A stretch of DNA of 64,000 bases from Brevundimonas subvibrioides (GCA_002280475.1 NCEB01000004.1:40647-104646), one strand, 5' to 3'. Numbered from the stretch's first letter, positions 10,224 to 19,662 are shown. Notes: a model not told the origin generated them from the letters alone. A program made the numbers and translations.

Positions 10224-11591
10224 CTATTCTTCGGTCGTGTCTTCCAGAGCGGCCGTCTCGATCTCGACGGTCGGTTCGGTGACGACGATGCCTTCTGGAG
10301 CGGCCGCCAGGCGGGTCAGGTCGCCCTGGGCGCGCAGAACGTCGAGCGCGCGCTGCAGCTGGTAATCGGCGTCTTCGTCGTAGTCCGGGCCGGGGGCTTC
10401 GCGCGGGGTGTGGGCACCCCGCCGTTCAGCGCCGATCGAGGCGTCCAGCGCCGTGGCGTAGGCGGCCTCGGAATAGATGAAGCTGGAACGCGAGACGATC
10501 CGGCCCTCGGCCTCGGTGCGGGCGACCTCCAGGTCCGGCTCGATGCCGATCTTCTGGATCGAGCGGCCGGACGGGGTGTAGTAGCGCGCGGTGGTGATCG
10601 ACAGGGCCCCGTCGCGGCCGCCGCCGAGCGGAATGACCGTCTGGACCGAACCCTTGCCGAAGCTGGTCAGGCCGACCAGCGTCGCCCGTTCCTGGTCCTG
10701 AAGCGCGCCCGCGACGATCTCGGACGCCGAGGCCGATCCATAGTTGATCAGCACCACGACCGGCAGACCGCCGGTCAGGTCGCCCGGGCGGGCGGCGTAG
10801 CGTTCGATCTGGTCCGCGCTGCGACCGCGCTGGCTGACGATCTCGCCGCGTTCGAGGAAGGCGTCGGACACCTCGATGGCCGCGCTGAGCAGGCCGCCGC
10901 CGTTGTTGCGCAGGTCCAGGACATAGCCGCGCACGGCGGGGTTCTCGGCCTTGATGCGATCGATCGCCTCGGTCAGTTCGCGGCTGGTGTTCTCGTTGAA
11001 GGTCGCCACGCGCAGGTAGCCGAACTCGCCCTCGACCCGGCCCGTGACGCTGTCGACGGTGATGACCTCGCGCACCAGGGTGACTTCCAGCGGCTCCTCG
11101 CCATCGCGCAGGAAGGTGACGTTGACGGAAGTACCGATGGCCCCGCGCAGCTTTTCGGACACCTCGGACACCGTCAGGCCCGCCGCGTTCTGGCCGTCGA
11201 TGGCCGAGATCACGTCGCCCGCCTGGACCCCGGCCTTGGCCGCCGGGCCGTCGTCCATGGGCGAGATGACCTTCACCAGCCCGCCCTCGGTCGTGATGGT
11301 CAGGCCGACGCCCGAGTATTCGCCCGAGGTGCGTTCCTGCAGGTCGCCATAGCCGTCGGGGGCCAGATAGTTGGAATGCGGGTCCAGCGCCGTCATCATG
11401 CCGGCCAGGGCGGCCTCGATCAGCTTCTTGTTGTCGACGGGGACGACATAGGCCTGTTCGATCACCGCCAGGGTGTCGCCGAACAGCTGCAGCATCCGGA
11501 AGGTCTCGTTCCGGGGCGTCTGGCTGGCCACGGCGGCGGCGGACAGTCCCAGGGCCACGGTGGCGGCTCCGGCGATCAGCAGTCTGCGCAT
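10224..11591 (-). CDS. ctpA: S41 family carboxy-terminal processing peptidase
   Basis: 455 residues with a signal peptide of about 23 residues. The PDZ domain (SGVGLTITTEGGLVKVIS through GVQAGDVISAIDG) spans about residues 90-170, followed by the S41 catalytic domain. The predicted catalytic pair is Ser286 in NYGSASASEI and Lys313 in FGKGSVQ. CtpA enzymes are periplasmic and trim C-termini of envelope proteins, including peptidoglycan hydrolases. The acidic tail (TVEIETAALEDTTEE) is probably disordered. It lies downstream of the envC-like gene on the same strand, separated by 250 bp that contain a hairpin. Confidence 0.93.
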   Translation of the reverse strand: MRRLLIAGAATVALGLSAAAVASQTPRNETFRMLQLFGDTLAVIEQAYVVPVDNKKLIEAALAGMMTALDPHSNYLAPDGYGDLQERTSGEYSGVGLTITTEGGLVKVISPMDDGPAAKAGVQAGDVISAIDGQNAAGLTVSEVSEKLRGAIGTSVNVTFLRDGEEPLEVTLVREVITVDSVTGRVEGEFGYLRVATFNENTSRELTEAIDRIKAENPAVRGYVLDLRNNGGGLLSAAIEVSDAFLERGEIVSQRGRSADQIERYAARPGDLTGGLPVVVLINYGSASASEIVAGALQDQERATLVGLTSFGKGSVQTVIPLGGGRDGALSITTARYYTPSGRSIQKIGIEPDLEVARTEAEGRIVSRSSFIYSEAAYATALDASIGAERRGAHTPREAPGPDYDEDADYQLQRALDVLRAQGDLTRLAAAPEGIVVTEPTVEIETAALEDTTEE

Positions 11592-11715
11592 TCGGTCTCT
11601 TTCAGGCCCCGGTCAGGGGTGGGGAGGGTTTGCGCGAACCTCGCCGTCAATCGTGGCGAGCGCGCGTCCTGCGGATAAAATCAGCGTCATGCGGCGGAGG
11701 GAAGCCAATTCCCAT

Positions 11716-11776
11716 GATGCGGGTGAGAGTCGGGGGGTGGGTGAAAGTGACTCTCACTTCTCTCACTCTCCGCATC
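11716..11776. other. Imperfect hairpin between the envC-like gene and ctpA
   Basis: GATGCGG (11716-11722) pairs with CCGCATC (11770-11776), and inside it GTGAGAGT (11723-11730) pairs with ACTCTCAC (11750-11757). The 250-bp spacer 11592-11841 holds no gene. The hairpin might lower or separate ctpA expression from the upstream genes; no T-run follows on the minus strand. Confidence 0.4.
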
Positions 11777-11841
11777 CGAGGTGGACGCGGTGATTACCCT
11801 GCCACGCCGATACGTCAGGATCGGGCGTAGCGCGGCCGACC

Positions 11842-12903
11842 CTACAGGAATGGGGCCGGATCGACAGGCCGGTCCCCGCGTCGGAGTTCCAGATAGACGT
11901 CACCGCCCGCCTCGCCCCGACCGAGCGACTGGCCGTCCGCGATCCTCTGGCCCGGCTCGACGTCCAGCGTGTCCAGCCCGGCGACCACGGCCCGCCAGCC
12001 GTCGCCGAGATCGAGGATCACCACCTGGCCCCAGCCGCTGAGCGGACCCGCGTGATCGACGCGGGCGGCGGCCGGGGCGGCGACCGAACCGGCGGGGGCG
12101 GACCAGCGCCAGCCCTGCGACCCTTGGCCGAAGCGGGCGATGGGGGCGCCGGCGACCGGCGAGGTCAGGCGGTCGCGACCGGCGGGCAACCGGCTGGCGG
12201 GCGCGTCGGTGGGGGCGGCGGCGGCGACCGGGCGGCCGCCCAGGGCCCGGATACGCGCCTCGAGCGCCTCGGCGGCCGTCTCCGCGCGCTCGGCGTCGGC
12301 GCGCAACACGGCGACGAGGGCCGTGCGCCGGGCGCTCAACTGCTCGATCTCGGCGCGGCGGTCGCCTTGCGCGCTTTCTGTCGTCATCAGCCGTTCGGAC
12401 GACAGGACCGCGAGGCGGCGGATGCGGGCCACCTCGGCCTGCCGGGCGACCAGGACGTCGGCGCGACGGCGCAGGTCGGGGGCCATCGCCTTCATCAGGA
12501 GGGCGGCGCGCACGGTGTCGATCGCGCGGTCGGCGGGCACCAGAAGCGGCGGTGGGGGCCGGCGGCTCATCAGTTGCAGCGCCGACATCAACCGCATCTG
12601 GCCGTCGCGCGCCTGGGCCAGTTCGGCGACGACGGCGGCCTCGCGTCGGCCCAGCGCCCGCAGCCGCTCACGTTGTGCGGCCAGTTCCCGGTCGTCGTCG
12701 GCCACGTCGCGGCGGAGCGTCGTCAGTTCGCGGTCGAGGGCTTGGATCTCGCCCTGGGCGGCCTCCGCGTCAGCGCGCAGGCGGCGGGCGCGGATCTGTT
12801 CGTCGCGGTAGCGGGCCTGGAGCTGGTCGAGGTCGTCCTGGACCGTCGCCGAGGCCGGCAGGGCGGTCAGCAGGACGAGGGCGAGGACGGCGGCGCGGTT
12901 CAT
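11842..12903 (-). CDS. EnvC-like murein hydrolase activator, degenerate LytM domain
   Basis: 353 residues: signal peptide (residues 1-19), a long coiled coil (about 21-100 and 150-215, rich in Ala, Arg, Glu) and a C-terminal M23/LytM-type domain (about 240-353). That domain lacks the HxxxD and HxH zinc ligands of active M23 peptidases: the segments read AAARVDHAGPL, GWGQVVILDLGDGW and DVYLELRRGDRPVDP. This is the state of EnvC, which activates amidases instead of cutting peptidoglycan itself. Its ATG overlaps the rlmH stop by one base. The rlmH-envC-ctpA order is common in alphaproteobacteria. Confidence 0.85.
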   Translation of the reverse strand: MNRAAVLALVLLTALPASATVQDDLDQLQARYRDEQIRARRLRADAEAAQGEIQALDRELTTLRRDVADDDRELAAQRERLRALGRREAAVVAELAQARDGQMRLMSALQLMSRRPPPPLLVPADRAIDTVRAALLMKAMAPDLRRRADVLVARQAEVARIRRLAVLSSERLMTTESAQGDRRAEIEQLSARRTALVAVLRADAERAETAAEALEARIRALGGRPVAAAAPTDAPASRLPAGRDRLTSPVAGAPIARFGQGSQGWRWSAPAGSVAAPAAARVDHAGPLSGWGQVVILDLGDGWRAVVAGLDTLDVEPGQRIADGQSLGRGEAGGDVYLELRRGDRPVDPAPFL

Positions 12904-13367
12904 CAGTCGCGATGATAGGGTGATCCGGCCAGGATCGTCACCGCGCGATAGACCTGTTCGGCCAGCATGGCCCGGGCCAGGGCGTGGGGCCAGGTCTGGG
13001 GTCCGAAGGCGACGGTCGATCCGGCCGCTGCCAGCACCGAGGTGTCCAGCCCGTCGGCCCCGCCGATGGCGAAGGCCAGGCGTCGCTCGCCGCGATCCCT
13101 GAGCGTCGCGATATGGTTGGCGAAGGCGCGGCTGGAGTAGGACCGTCCCCGTTCGTCGCAGGCGATCAGATGCGCGCCCTCGGCGGCCGTCAGGATCAGC
13201 TCGGCCTCGGGGGCCTTGCCCGGCTTGCGGGGCTCCAGATCGATCAGGTCGCAGGGACCCAGACCCAGCGCGCGCCCGGCGGCGGTGGCGCGCGCGGCAT
13301 AGTCCGTCGCGAGCGTGGCCTCGGGGCCGCGCCCGGCCTTGCCGATGGCGATGAGGGCGAGTTTCAT
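12903..13367 (-). CDS. rlmH: 23S rRNA pseudouridine(1915)-N3-methyltransferase
   Basis: 154 residues, the full family length. SPOUT-fold features of RlmH are all present: start MKLALIAIGKAGRGPE, the AdoMet-binding AFAIGGADGLD and the C-terminal LAEQVYRAVTILAGSPYHR. It methylates the pseudouridine at position 1915 of 23S rRNA on assembled 70S ribosomes. It lies in the usual rsfS-rlmH order, coupled by stop/start overlap to the envC-like gene. Confidence 0.96.
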   Translation of the reverse strand: MKLALIAIGKAGRGPEATLATDYAARATAAGRALGLGPCDLIDLEPRKPGKAPEAELILTAAEGAHLIACDERGRSYSSRAFANHIATLRDRGERRLAFAIGGADGLDTSVLAAAGSTVAFGPQTWPHALARAMLAEQVYRAVTILAGSPYHRD

Positions 13368-13374
13368 CTGCGTT

Positions 13375-13573
13375 CCTTCTCCCCTTGCGGGAGAAGGTGG
13401 CCGAGCACAGCGAGGTCGGATGAGGGGTGAAACTCGGTCATCGACCGTGGCGGTGGGCAGCAGCGCGCGTTCGGACCGAAGGTTTCAGCATGGATCGAGC
13501 TTAGCCGCCTGATGTCGGAGTTTCACCCCTCATCCGGCCCTGCGGGCCACCTTCTCCCGCAAGGGGAGAAGGA
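13375..13573. repeat. Paired inverted repeat of the CTTCTCCC...GGGAGAAGG mosaic type
   Basis: The left arm (13375-13435) and right arm (13518-13573) are near-perfect reverse complements about 55-60 bp long, both starting from a CCTTCTCCCC...GGGAGAAGG hairpin and ending in the block that reads GATGAGGGGTGAAACTC. They differ only in a short middle stretch. The 82-bp spacer holds no gene. The whole element fills the gap between rlmH and rsfS. Elements of this look (intergenic mosaic or RIME-like repeats) are widespread in alphaproteobacteria. Confidence 0.85.
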
Positions 13574-13583
13574 CGTTAGAGCC

Positions 13584-14099
13584 TCAGGCCGCGCCGGCCC
13601 CGCGGTGCGCGCTGTCGACGGCCCAGATCTTCTCGATGTTGTAGAAGACGCGGACCTCGGGGCGGAACAGGTGGACGATCACGTCGCCGGCGTCGATCAG
13701 CACCCAGTCGCAGTGCGGCAGGCCCTCGACCTTGGCGCGGCCCAGGCCGTTTTCCTTGAGCGTGCGCAGCAAGTGGTCGGCCAGGGCGCCGACATGGCGG
13801 TGCGACCGGCCGGAGGCCACGATCATGGTGTCGGCCATCGGGGATTTCCCCTTCAGGTCGATCAGGACGATGTCCTGGGCCTTGTCCTCGTCCAGCTTGG
13901 CCAGCACGGCCTGCTCGATCGGCGTCGAGCCGACGGGCAGCGGGGCTTCGCGGCTGAAGGAGGCGTCGTCATCCTCGGGCGGAACATTGCCTTCCGATCC
14001 CGTGCCGAACAGCGAATAGTCGGCGGAACCGTCATCCTCGTCGTCGTCGGTCGAGGCAGGCGTGCCGTCTTCGGAATGGACGGGATCGATGGGGTCCAT
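13584..14099 (-). CDS. rsfS: Ribosome silencing factor
   Basis: 171 residues from ATG 14099 (MDPIDPVHSEDG). The C-terminal ~110 residues are the conserved RsfS domain (AQDIVLIDLKGKSPMADTM, HVGALADHLLRTLKENG, DWVLIDAGDVIVHLF, RVFYNIEKIW). RsfS binds uL14 and blocks joining of the ribosomal subunits when nutrients are scarce. The N-terminal ~55 residues are an acidic low-complexity extension (DDDEDDGSADY). The frame is open to a GTG at 14201, which has no ribosome binding site, so I prefer the ATG. It lies between nadD and rlmH as in most bacteria. Confidence 0.9.
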   Translation of the reverse strand: MDPIDPVHSEDGTPASTDDDEDDGSADYSLFGTGSEGNVPPEDDDASFSREAPLPVGSTPIEQAVLAKLDEDKAQDIVLIDLKGKSPMADTMIVASGRSHRHVGALADHLLRTLKENGLGRAKVEGLPHCDWVLIDAGDVIVHLFRPEVRVFYNIEKIWAVDSAHRGAGAA

Positions 14100-14232
14100 C
14101 TCGTTCGCCGTGTTCGAGACGGCGGAGTCTTGCGCATCGTGCGCGGGCGAGGGGGTCAGCGGAGGGCTCCGGGCGGGTTCACTAAAGTGGCTCCTTAGCA
14201 CGGACGGGGCAAAACGTCACCCGCAGCGTTGG

Positions 14233-14272
14233 GCGCTATCGCTCGGAGCCGGGTCCCTCGCGGCTTGAGCGC
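14233..14272 (+). repeat. 40-nt hairpin repeat, copy C, overlapping the end of nadD
   Basis: Outer ends GCGCT/AGCGC are intact; the inner arms GGAGC/GTCCC pair imperfectly. The copy overlaps the 3' end of nadD, so its reverse strand encodes the last ~11 residues of NadD (SRSSREGPGSE and the final R) and provides the stop codon. Confidence 0.85.
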
Positions 14273-14838
14273 GACGACGCGTCTCTGGCGCGCAGGGCCG
14301 TGGAGGAAGACGGGTTCAGGGGGGCGGTCAGATAGGTCCAGGCCGGCGCCTGCATGCGGGGCAGCAGTCGCGCCTCGCCCGCCGAGACCCGGCTGGCGGC
14401 GAAGCGCATGGCGGTGGGGGCGGCGCGGCTCTCCAGCAGGGACCCCGGCCGTGCGATGACCGCCACCGGCATCATCCGCATGATGTCGGTCCACCCGCGC
14501 CAGCGATGAAAGCTCTCCAGATTGTCGGAGCCCATCAGCCAGACGAAATGCACGCCGGGGTGCCGGGCGCGGATCGCGCGCAGGGTATCGATCGTCCAGT
14601 GTGTTCCGGCGCGGGTCTCGAAGTCCGAGACGATCATGCGCGGCCCCAGGGCGACGGCGCGCGCCGAGGCCATGCGGTCCGAGAGCGGCGCGGTCCCGGC
14701 GCTGTCCTTGAGCGGGTTCTGAGGCGAGACCAGCCAGACGACCCGGTCGAGGTCCAGCCGTCGCATCGCCGTCTCGGCGACATGGGCGTGACCGTCGTGG
14801 GCCGGATTGAACGAGCCGCCGAACAGCCCGACCGCCAT
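14236..14838 (-). CDS. nadD: Nicotinate-nucleotide adenylyltransferase
   Basis: 200 residues from ATG 14838 (MAVGLFGGSFNPAHDGH); a start ten codons upstream at 14868 is also open. The nucleotidyltransferase motif GGSFNPAHDGH lies near the N-terminus, and WLVSPQNPLKD and the later SxxSSTALR-type motif (NPSSSTALRAR) are in place. The enzyme makes nicotinate adenine dinucleotide in NAD synthesis. The family normally ends shortly after the STxIR/STALR motif; here the extra tail is translated from repeat copy C on its reverse strand. Confidence 0.93.
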   Translation of the reverse strand: MAVGLFGGSFNPAHDGHAHVAETAMRRLDLDRVVWLVSPQNPLKDSAGTAPLSDRMASARAVALGPRMIVSDFETRAGTHWTIDTLRAIRARHPGVHFVWLMGSDNLESFHRWRGWTDIMRMMPVAVIARPGSLLESRAAPTAMRFAASRVSAGEARLLPRMQAPAWTYLTAPLNPSSSTALRARDASSRSSREGPGSER

Positions 14839-14986
14839 TCCGGGCGACAAGGTCAAGCCGTCGCGCAAGGCCCCGGAGCGGGGGCCGATCGCCTGGGGCG
14901 CGGGTCCGGCATGGAAGAAGGACAGGTCGGGGCTCGCGGGGCGTCGGGGCTTATGCTCATCGGTGAGCTAACACGCGGCGATGAGA

Positions 14987-15142
14987 GTGTCTCCCTCCCC
15001 GGACCGGGGCGGGTGGTCGACGCGCAGCGGAGACCGCGTGGGGCGGGCAAGGCGATACATCGGCGATCGAAAGCCGCACTGCCTTGCCGCCCCCACCCGG
15101 TCGCTTCGCGACCTGCCCTCCCCCGCCGGGGGAGGGAGAGGG
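14987..15142. repeat. Long imperfect inverted repeat between nadD and obgE
   Basis: The left arm, about 14987-15055 (GTCTCCCTCCCCGGACCGG and on), is an imperfect reverse complement of the right arm, about 15072-15142 (ending GGGGGAGGGAGAGGG). Both arms share the GGGCGGCAAGGC-type core beside the short central spacer. The element occupies most of the 275-bp gap and ends one base before the obgE stop codon. Its structure is that of a MITE or mosaic repeat; I see no open frame of its own. Confidence 0.7.
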
Positions 15143-15143
15143 T

Positions 15144-16248
<1,105 letters not shown>

Positions 16249-16257
16249 GGGTGGGGG

Positions 16258-16297
16258 GCGCTATCGCTCGGAACACGGTCCCTCGCGGCTCGACCGG
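16258..16297 (+). repeat. 40-nt hairpin repeat, copy E (degenerate 3' end)
   Basis: The 5' two thirds (GCGCTATCGCTCGGAACACG, then GTCCCTCGCGGCT) matches the family; the 3' end reads CGACCGG instead of TGAGCGC, so the outer stem is lost. It sits nine bases after copy D as a tandem. Confidence 0.65.
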
Positions 16298-16395
16298 GGC
16301 TTATGAACGAGAAGCGGGGCGAATTACAGGCCGAGCCCTGCGATGGAGCCCGGTCTGCGCTATGGTCGTGATTCGGCATCAACGGGCGGGACGGC

Positions 16396-18717
16396 ATGGC
16401 GGAGGCCGACATCGCATTCGCGGCGGCTGCGGGAGCGGCGGGTCTGGCCCTCGCGGTCAGCGCCTGGGCCTTTCGCCTGCGCCGCGAAACGGCGGCGCGG
16501 CTGGACGCGGCCCTGGTCTCGCACGAGGCGCTGACCCGTCAGGCCTCGGCCGGGATCAGCGCCGTCGCCGCCTTCGACGAGGTCCGACTGGGGCTGCAGC
16601 CGGGCGAGCCTCCCATCCTGTTGGGCTCCGATCCCGCCGTGGCGGCGGCGCGGGCGGTGTTGGCCGGGGATCGCGACGGCACCGACGCCCTGGTCCTGTC
16701 CGAAGCCCTTCACACCCGCCACGGCGAGGCGATCGACCGGCTGCTGGCCGAGGGCGCGCCGTTTCGCGCGCGCGATCCCGCCAGCGGCTGGACCGTCGAA
16801 GGGCGGACCGACGGCGGCGTCGCCTGGCTGAGGCTGACCGAGCGGTCCGAGGCCGTCGCGTCCCCGGGCGATCCCGGGCTGGGCGCGGGCCTGATCGCCG
16901 AGGCCTCGCCCTCGCCGGCCTGGGTGCTGGACGGCGAAGGCGGCCTGGTCTGGGCCAACCGCGCCTGGCTGGCCGAGACCGGCTGCGTGACCCTGGATGA
17001 GGCGCGCGAACGCCAGGCCTCCTTCGACCGGGGGGCCGACCAGCTGGCGGCCGAGGCCGGGCGGATCGGCACGCGCCAGGAGGGTTTCCGCTGGACGCCC
17101 GGCGAAGGCCGCCGACGCGCCTGGAAGATCATGGCCGAGCCGATCGCCGGCGCAGGCGGCCCGGTGCTGGTCTTCGCGCTCGACATGACCGAGGCCGAGG
17201 AGACGCGCGACACCCTGCGCCGCCACGTCGAGGCCCATGACGAGACGCTCAACCACCTCGCCGACGCGGTCGCCATCTTCGGGCCGTCGCGTCGGCTGGC
17301 CTTCCACAACACCGCCTTTCAGGCCCTGTTCGGTCTGGACGCCGCCTGGCTGGACGAGCGCCCGACCCACGCCGAGCTGCTGGACCGCCTGCGTCAGCGC
17401 CGCATGCTGCCCGAGGTGGTCGATTACGCAAGTTGGAAGACGCGCGAGCTGGACTTCTATGGGGCGGCCGAGGCGGCCCCGGACGAGAGCTGGTCCCTGC
17501 CGGACGGGCGGACCTTGCGCGTCGTGCGCCAGCCCCACCCCCTGGGCGGGGTGCTGCTGCTGTTTTCGGACATCACCGGCGAGCTGAACCTGCGCAGCCG
17601 GTTCAATGCCCAGCTACAGGTCCAGACAGCGACGCTGGACAAGCTGAACGACGCCGTCGCCGTGTTCGGCTCGGATGGAAGGCTGCGTCTGCACAACGAG
17701 GCGTTCGAGAGCTTCTGGAACCTGTCGGCCGAGACGCTCAGGGACGCCGGTGACTTCGACGCCGTGGCCGAGCTGTGCAAGGCCGCCCTGCCGGACGCGG
17801 CCCTGTGGCTGGGGCTGAAGGCGCGGGTGGCCGACCCCGATCCCGAAAGCCGCGTGGCGGTCTCCGGCGAGGGACGGACCCTGGATGGCCGCACGGCCGC
17901 CTGGCAGACCCGGCCTCTGCCGGACGGAGCAACCCTGGTCGCGTTCTCCGATGTGACGGCACGGCGCGAGCTGGAGCAGGCCCTGGCCCAGCGCGAGGCG
18001 GCCCTGAAGGAAAGCCAGGCCCTGAAGCGCGAGTTCGTCGGCTCGGTCAGCTACGAGCTCCGCACGCCCCTGACGACCATCGTCGGCTATTCCGAGCTGC
18101 TGGAGACCCTGGGCGACCTGCCGGAACGCAGCCGCCAGCACGCCGGAGCCATCCGGATCGCGGCGGGACAGCTGGCCGCCTCGATCGACGATGTGCTGGA
18201 CATGGCCCAGATCGACGCCGGCGAAATGGAGCTGTCGCTGGGCGACGTGCGGATCAAGGACCTGTTCGCCGAGGCGGCAGGACGGCATCTGGGCCGCATC
18301 GAGGGCCGGGGCGCGAGCTTCCGCGCCGAGGTGCCCGCCGACCTGCCGATCCTGCGCGGCGACGCGCGGCGACTGGGCCAGGCGGTCGATCACCTGCTGG
18401 ACAACGCCGCCCGGTCGATCTCCGAAGGCGGCGTCGTCACCCTGAAGGCCGAGGCCAACGCCTCGGAGATCCGCATTCGGGTCGAGGACACCGGTCGGGG
18501 CATCCCCTATCACCTGCAGGCCCATGTGTTCGACCGCTTCGTCAAGCGCGAGCGCGGCGGGCCGGGCGTCGGCCTGGCCCTGGTCAAGGCGCTGGTCGAG
18601 CTGCACGGCGGCTGGGCCGAGGTCGAGAGCGAACCGGGCAAGGGCGCGGCCTTCATCCTGCACCTGCCGCTGGAGGCCGACGGCGTGGCGGCGGCACCGG
18701 AGCTGGCGCTGGGTTAG
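16396..18717 (+). CDS. divL: Cell-cycle regulator DivL, tyrosine-containing histidine-kinase homologue
   Basis: 773 residues. There is one N-terminal membrane segment (about residues 5-24), then a long sensory region with three or more PAS-like modules (AEASPSPAWVLDGEGGLVWAN..., ADAVAIFGPSRRLAFHN..., NDAVAVFGSDGRLRLHN...), then HisKA and HATPase_c domains. The H-box reads FVGSVSYELRTPL: the phospho-acceptor His is Tyr553. This is the defining feature of Caulobacter DivL (Tyr550 of 769 residues), which binds DivK and controls the CckA kinase and so CtrA. The ATP-binding domain keeps DNAARS, DTGRGIP and GVGLALVKAL. The TAG stop lies inside a TAGGCAG repeat. Confidence 0.92.
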   Translation: MAEADIAFAAAAGAAGLALAVSAWAFRLRRETAARLDAALVSHEALTRQASAGISAVAAFDEVRLGLQPGEPPILLGSDPAVAAARAVLAGDRDGTDALVLSEALHTRHGEAIDRLLAEGAPFRARDPASGWTVEGRTDGGVAWLRLTERSEAVASPGDPGLGAGLIAEASPSPAWVLDGEGGLVWANRAWLAETGCVTLDEARERQASFDRGADQLAAEAGRIGTRQEGFRWTPGEGRRRAWKIMAEPIAGAGGPVLVFALDMTEAEETRDTLRRHVEAHDETLNHLADAVAIFGPSRRLAFHNTAFQALFGLDAAWLDERPTHAELLDRLRQRRMLPEVVDYASWKTRELDFYGAAEAAPDESWSLPDGRTLRVVRQPHPLGGVLLLFSDITGELNLRSRFNAQLQVQTATLDKLNDAVAVFGSDGRLRLHNEAFESFWNLSAETLRDAGDFDAVAELCKAALPDAALWLGLKARVADPDPESRVAVSGEGRTLDGRTAAWQTRPLPDGATLVAFSDVTARRELEQALAQREAALKESQALKREFVGSVSYELRTPLTTIVGYSELLETLGDLPERSRQHAGAIRIAAGQLAASIDDVLDMAQIDAGEMELSLGDVRIKDLFAEAAGRHLGRIEGRGASFRAEVPADLPILRGDARRLGQAVDHLLDNAARSISEGGVVTLKAEANASEIRIRVEDTGRGIPYHLQAHVFDRFVKRERGGPGVGLALVKALVELHGGWAEVESEPGKGAAFILHLPLEADGVAAAPELALG

Positions 18718-18732
18718 GCAGGAGGCAGTAGG
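18715..18732 (+). repeat. TAGGCAG heptamer array, left arm at locus 2
   Basis: TAGGCAG, then one imperfect unit GAGGCAG, then TAGG. The first TAG is the divL stop codon. It faces the inverted array at 18773-18800. Confidence 0.85.
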
Positions 18733-18772
18733 TTTGAGCGGTGTCGGCCCACCCACTTACCTCCCGACCCTT

Positions 18773-18800
18773 TACTGCCTACTGCCTACTGCCTACTGCC
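18773..18800 (-). repeat. TAGGCAG heptamer array, right arm at locus 2
   Basis: Four perfect TACTGCC units in a row, the reverse complement of the left array 40 bp away. They end six bases before the ATG of the HAD hydrolase, so the ribosome binding region of that gene is part of, or next to, the potential stem. Confidence 0.9.
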
Positions 18801-18806
18801 TTCCTT

Positions 18807-19658
18807 ATGGCCGACCTCCTCAAGACCGCCCTGATCTACGACTTCGACGGCACGCTGGCGCGCGGCAACATGCAGGAGGTGACCTTCATCCCCTCGGTCG
18901 GCATGGGCGTGGGCGACTTCTGGGGCGAGGCGGACCGGCTGACCAAGTCGGCCGATGGCGACAACATCCTGATGTATATGCAGCTGATGCTGCAGCGGGC
19001 TCGCGAGAACGGGCGGCCGGTGACCAGGACCTTGCTCAAGGAACACGGCGAGGACGTCAAACTGTTCGACGGGCTGAAGTCCGACCTGACCGGCAAGGGC
19101 TGGTTCGAGCGGATCGACAGGGTCGGCCGCAAGTATGGGCTGGAGATCGAGCATTACATCATCTCGGCGGGGCTGGAGGAGATGATCGACGGCTGTCCCA
19201 TCCGCCCGGCCTTCCGGCACGTCTTCGCGTCCAAGTTCGCCTATGACGACCACGGGGTGGCGATCTGGCCGGCGGTGGGCGTGAACTATACCACCAAGAC
19301 CCAGTATCTGTTCCGCATCAACAAGGGCGTCCTGAACCACTGGGACCACGAGCGGATCAACAAGTTCGTGCCCGACGACGAACGCGCCGTGCCGTTCGAG
19401 CGGATGATCTTCCTGGGCGACGGCGACACCGATGTGCCGACCATGAAGATGATGCACACCAAGGGCGGCTTCTCGATCGCGGTCTATGATCCCAGGAACT
19501 CGGAACGCGACCAGGAGAAGATCTACGGCCTGATCTCGGAGGACCGCGTCAATTTCGTCGCCGCCGCCGACTATCGCGAGGGCCAGCCGCTGGACCTGAT
19601 CGTCAAGGGCCTGCTGGGCCGGATCGCCATCAACGCCGGGACGATGGCGGCGGTGTGA
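18807..19658 (+). CDS. HAD family hydrolase
   Basis: 283 residues from ATG 18807 (MADLLKTALIYDFDGTLARG). HAD motif I is DFDGT (residues 12-16) and motif IV is GDGDTDVP, with Ser/Lys of motifs II and III between (IISAGLEEM, TTKTQYLFRINKG). This makes a phosphatase or phosphotransferase of the haloacid dehalogenase superfamily; the substrate is unknown. The open frame reaches back to 18741, but the extra part is translated heptamer repeat (FTAYCLLPTAF). The 3' end forms the palindrome TGAGGCCTCA with the stop of the next, convergent gene. Confidence 0.88.
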   Translation: MADLLKTALIYDFDGTLARGNMQEVTFIPSVGMGVGDFWGEADRLTKSADGDNILMYMQLMLQRARENGRPVTRTLLKEHGEDVKLFDGLKSDLTGKGWFERIDRVGRKYGLEIEHYIISAGLEEMIDGCPIRPAFRHVFASKFAYDDHGVAIWPAVGVNYTTKTQYLFRINKGVLNHWDHERINKFVPDDERAVPFERMIFLGDGDTDVPTMKMMHTKGGFSIAVYDPRNSERDQEKIYGLISEDRVNFVAAADYREGQPLDLIVKGLLGRIAINAGTMAAV

Positions 19659-19662
19659 GGCC

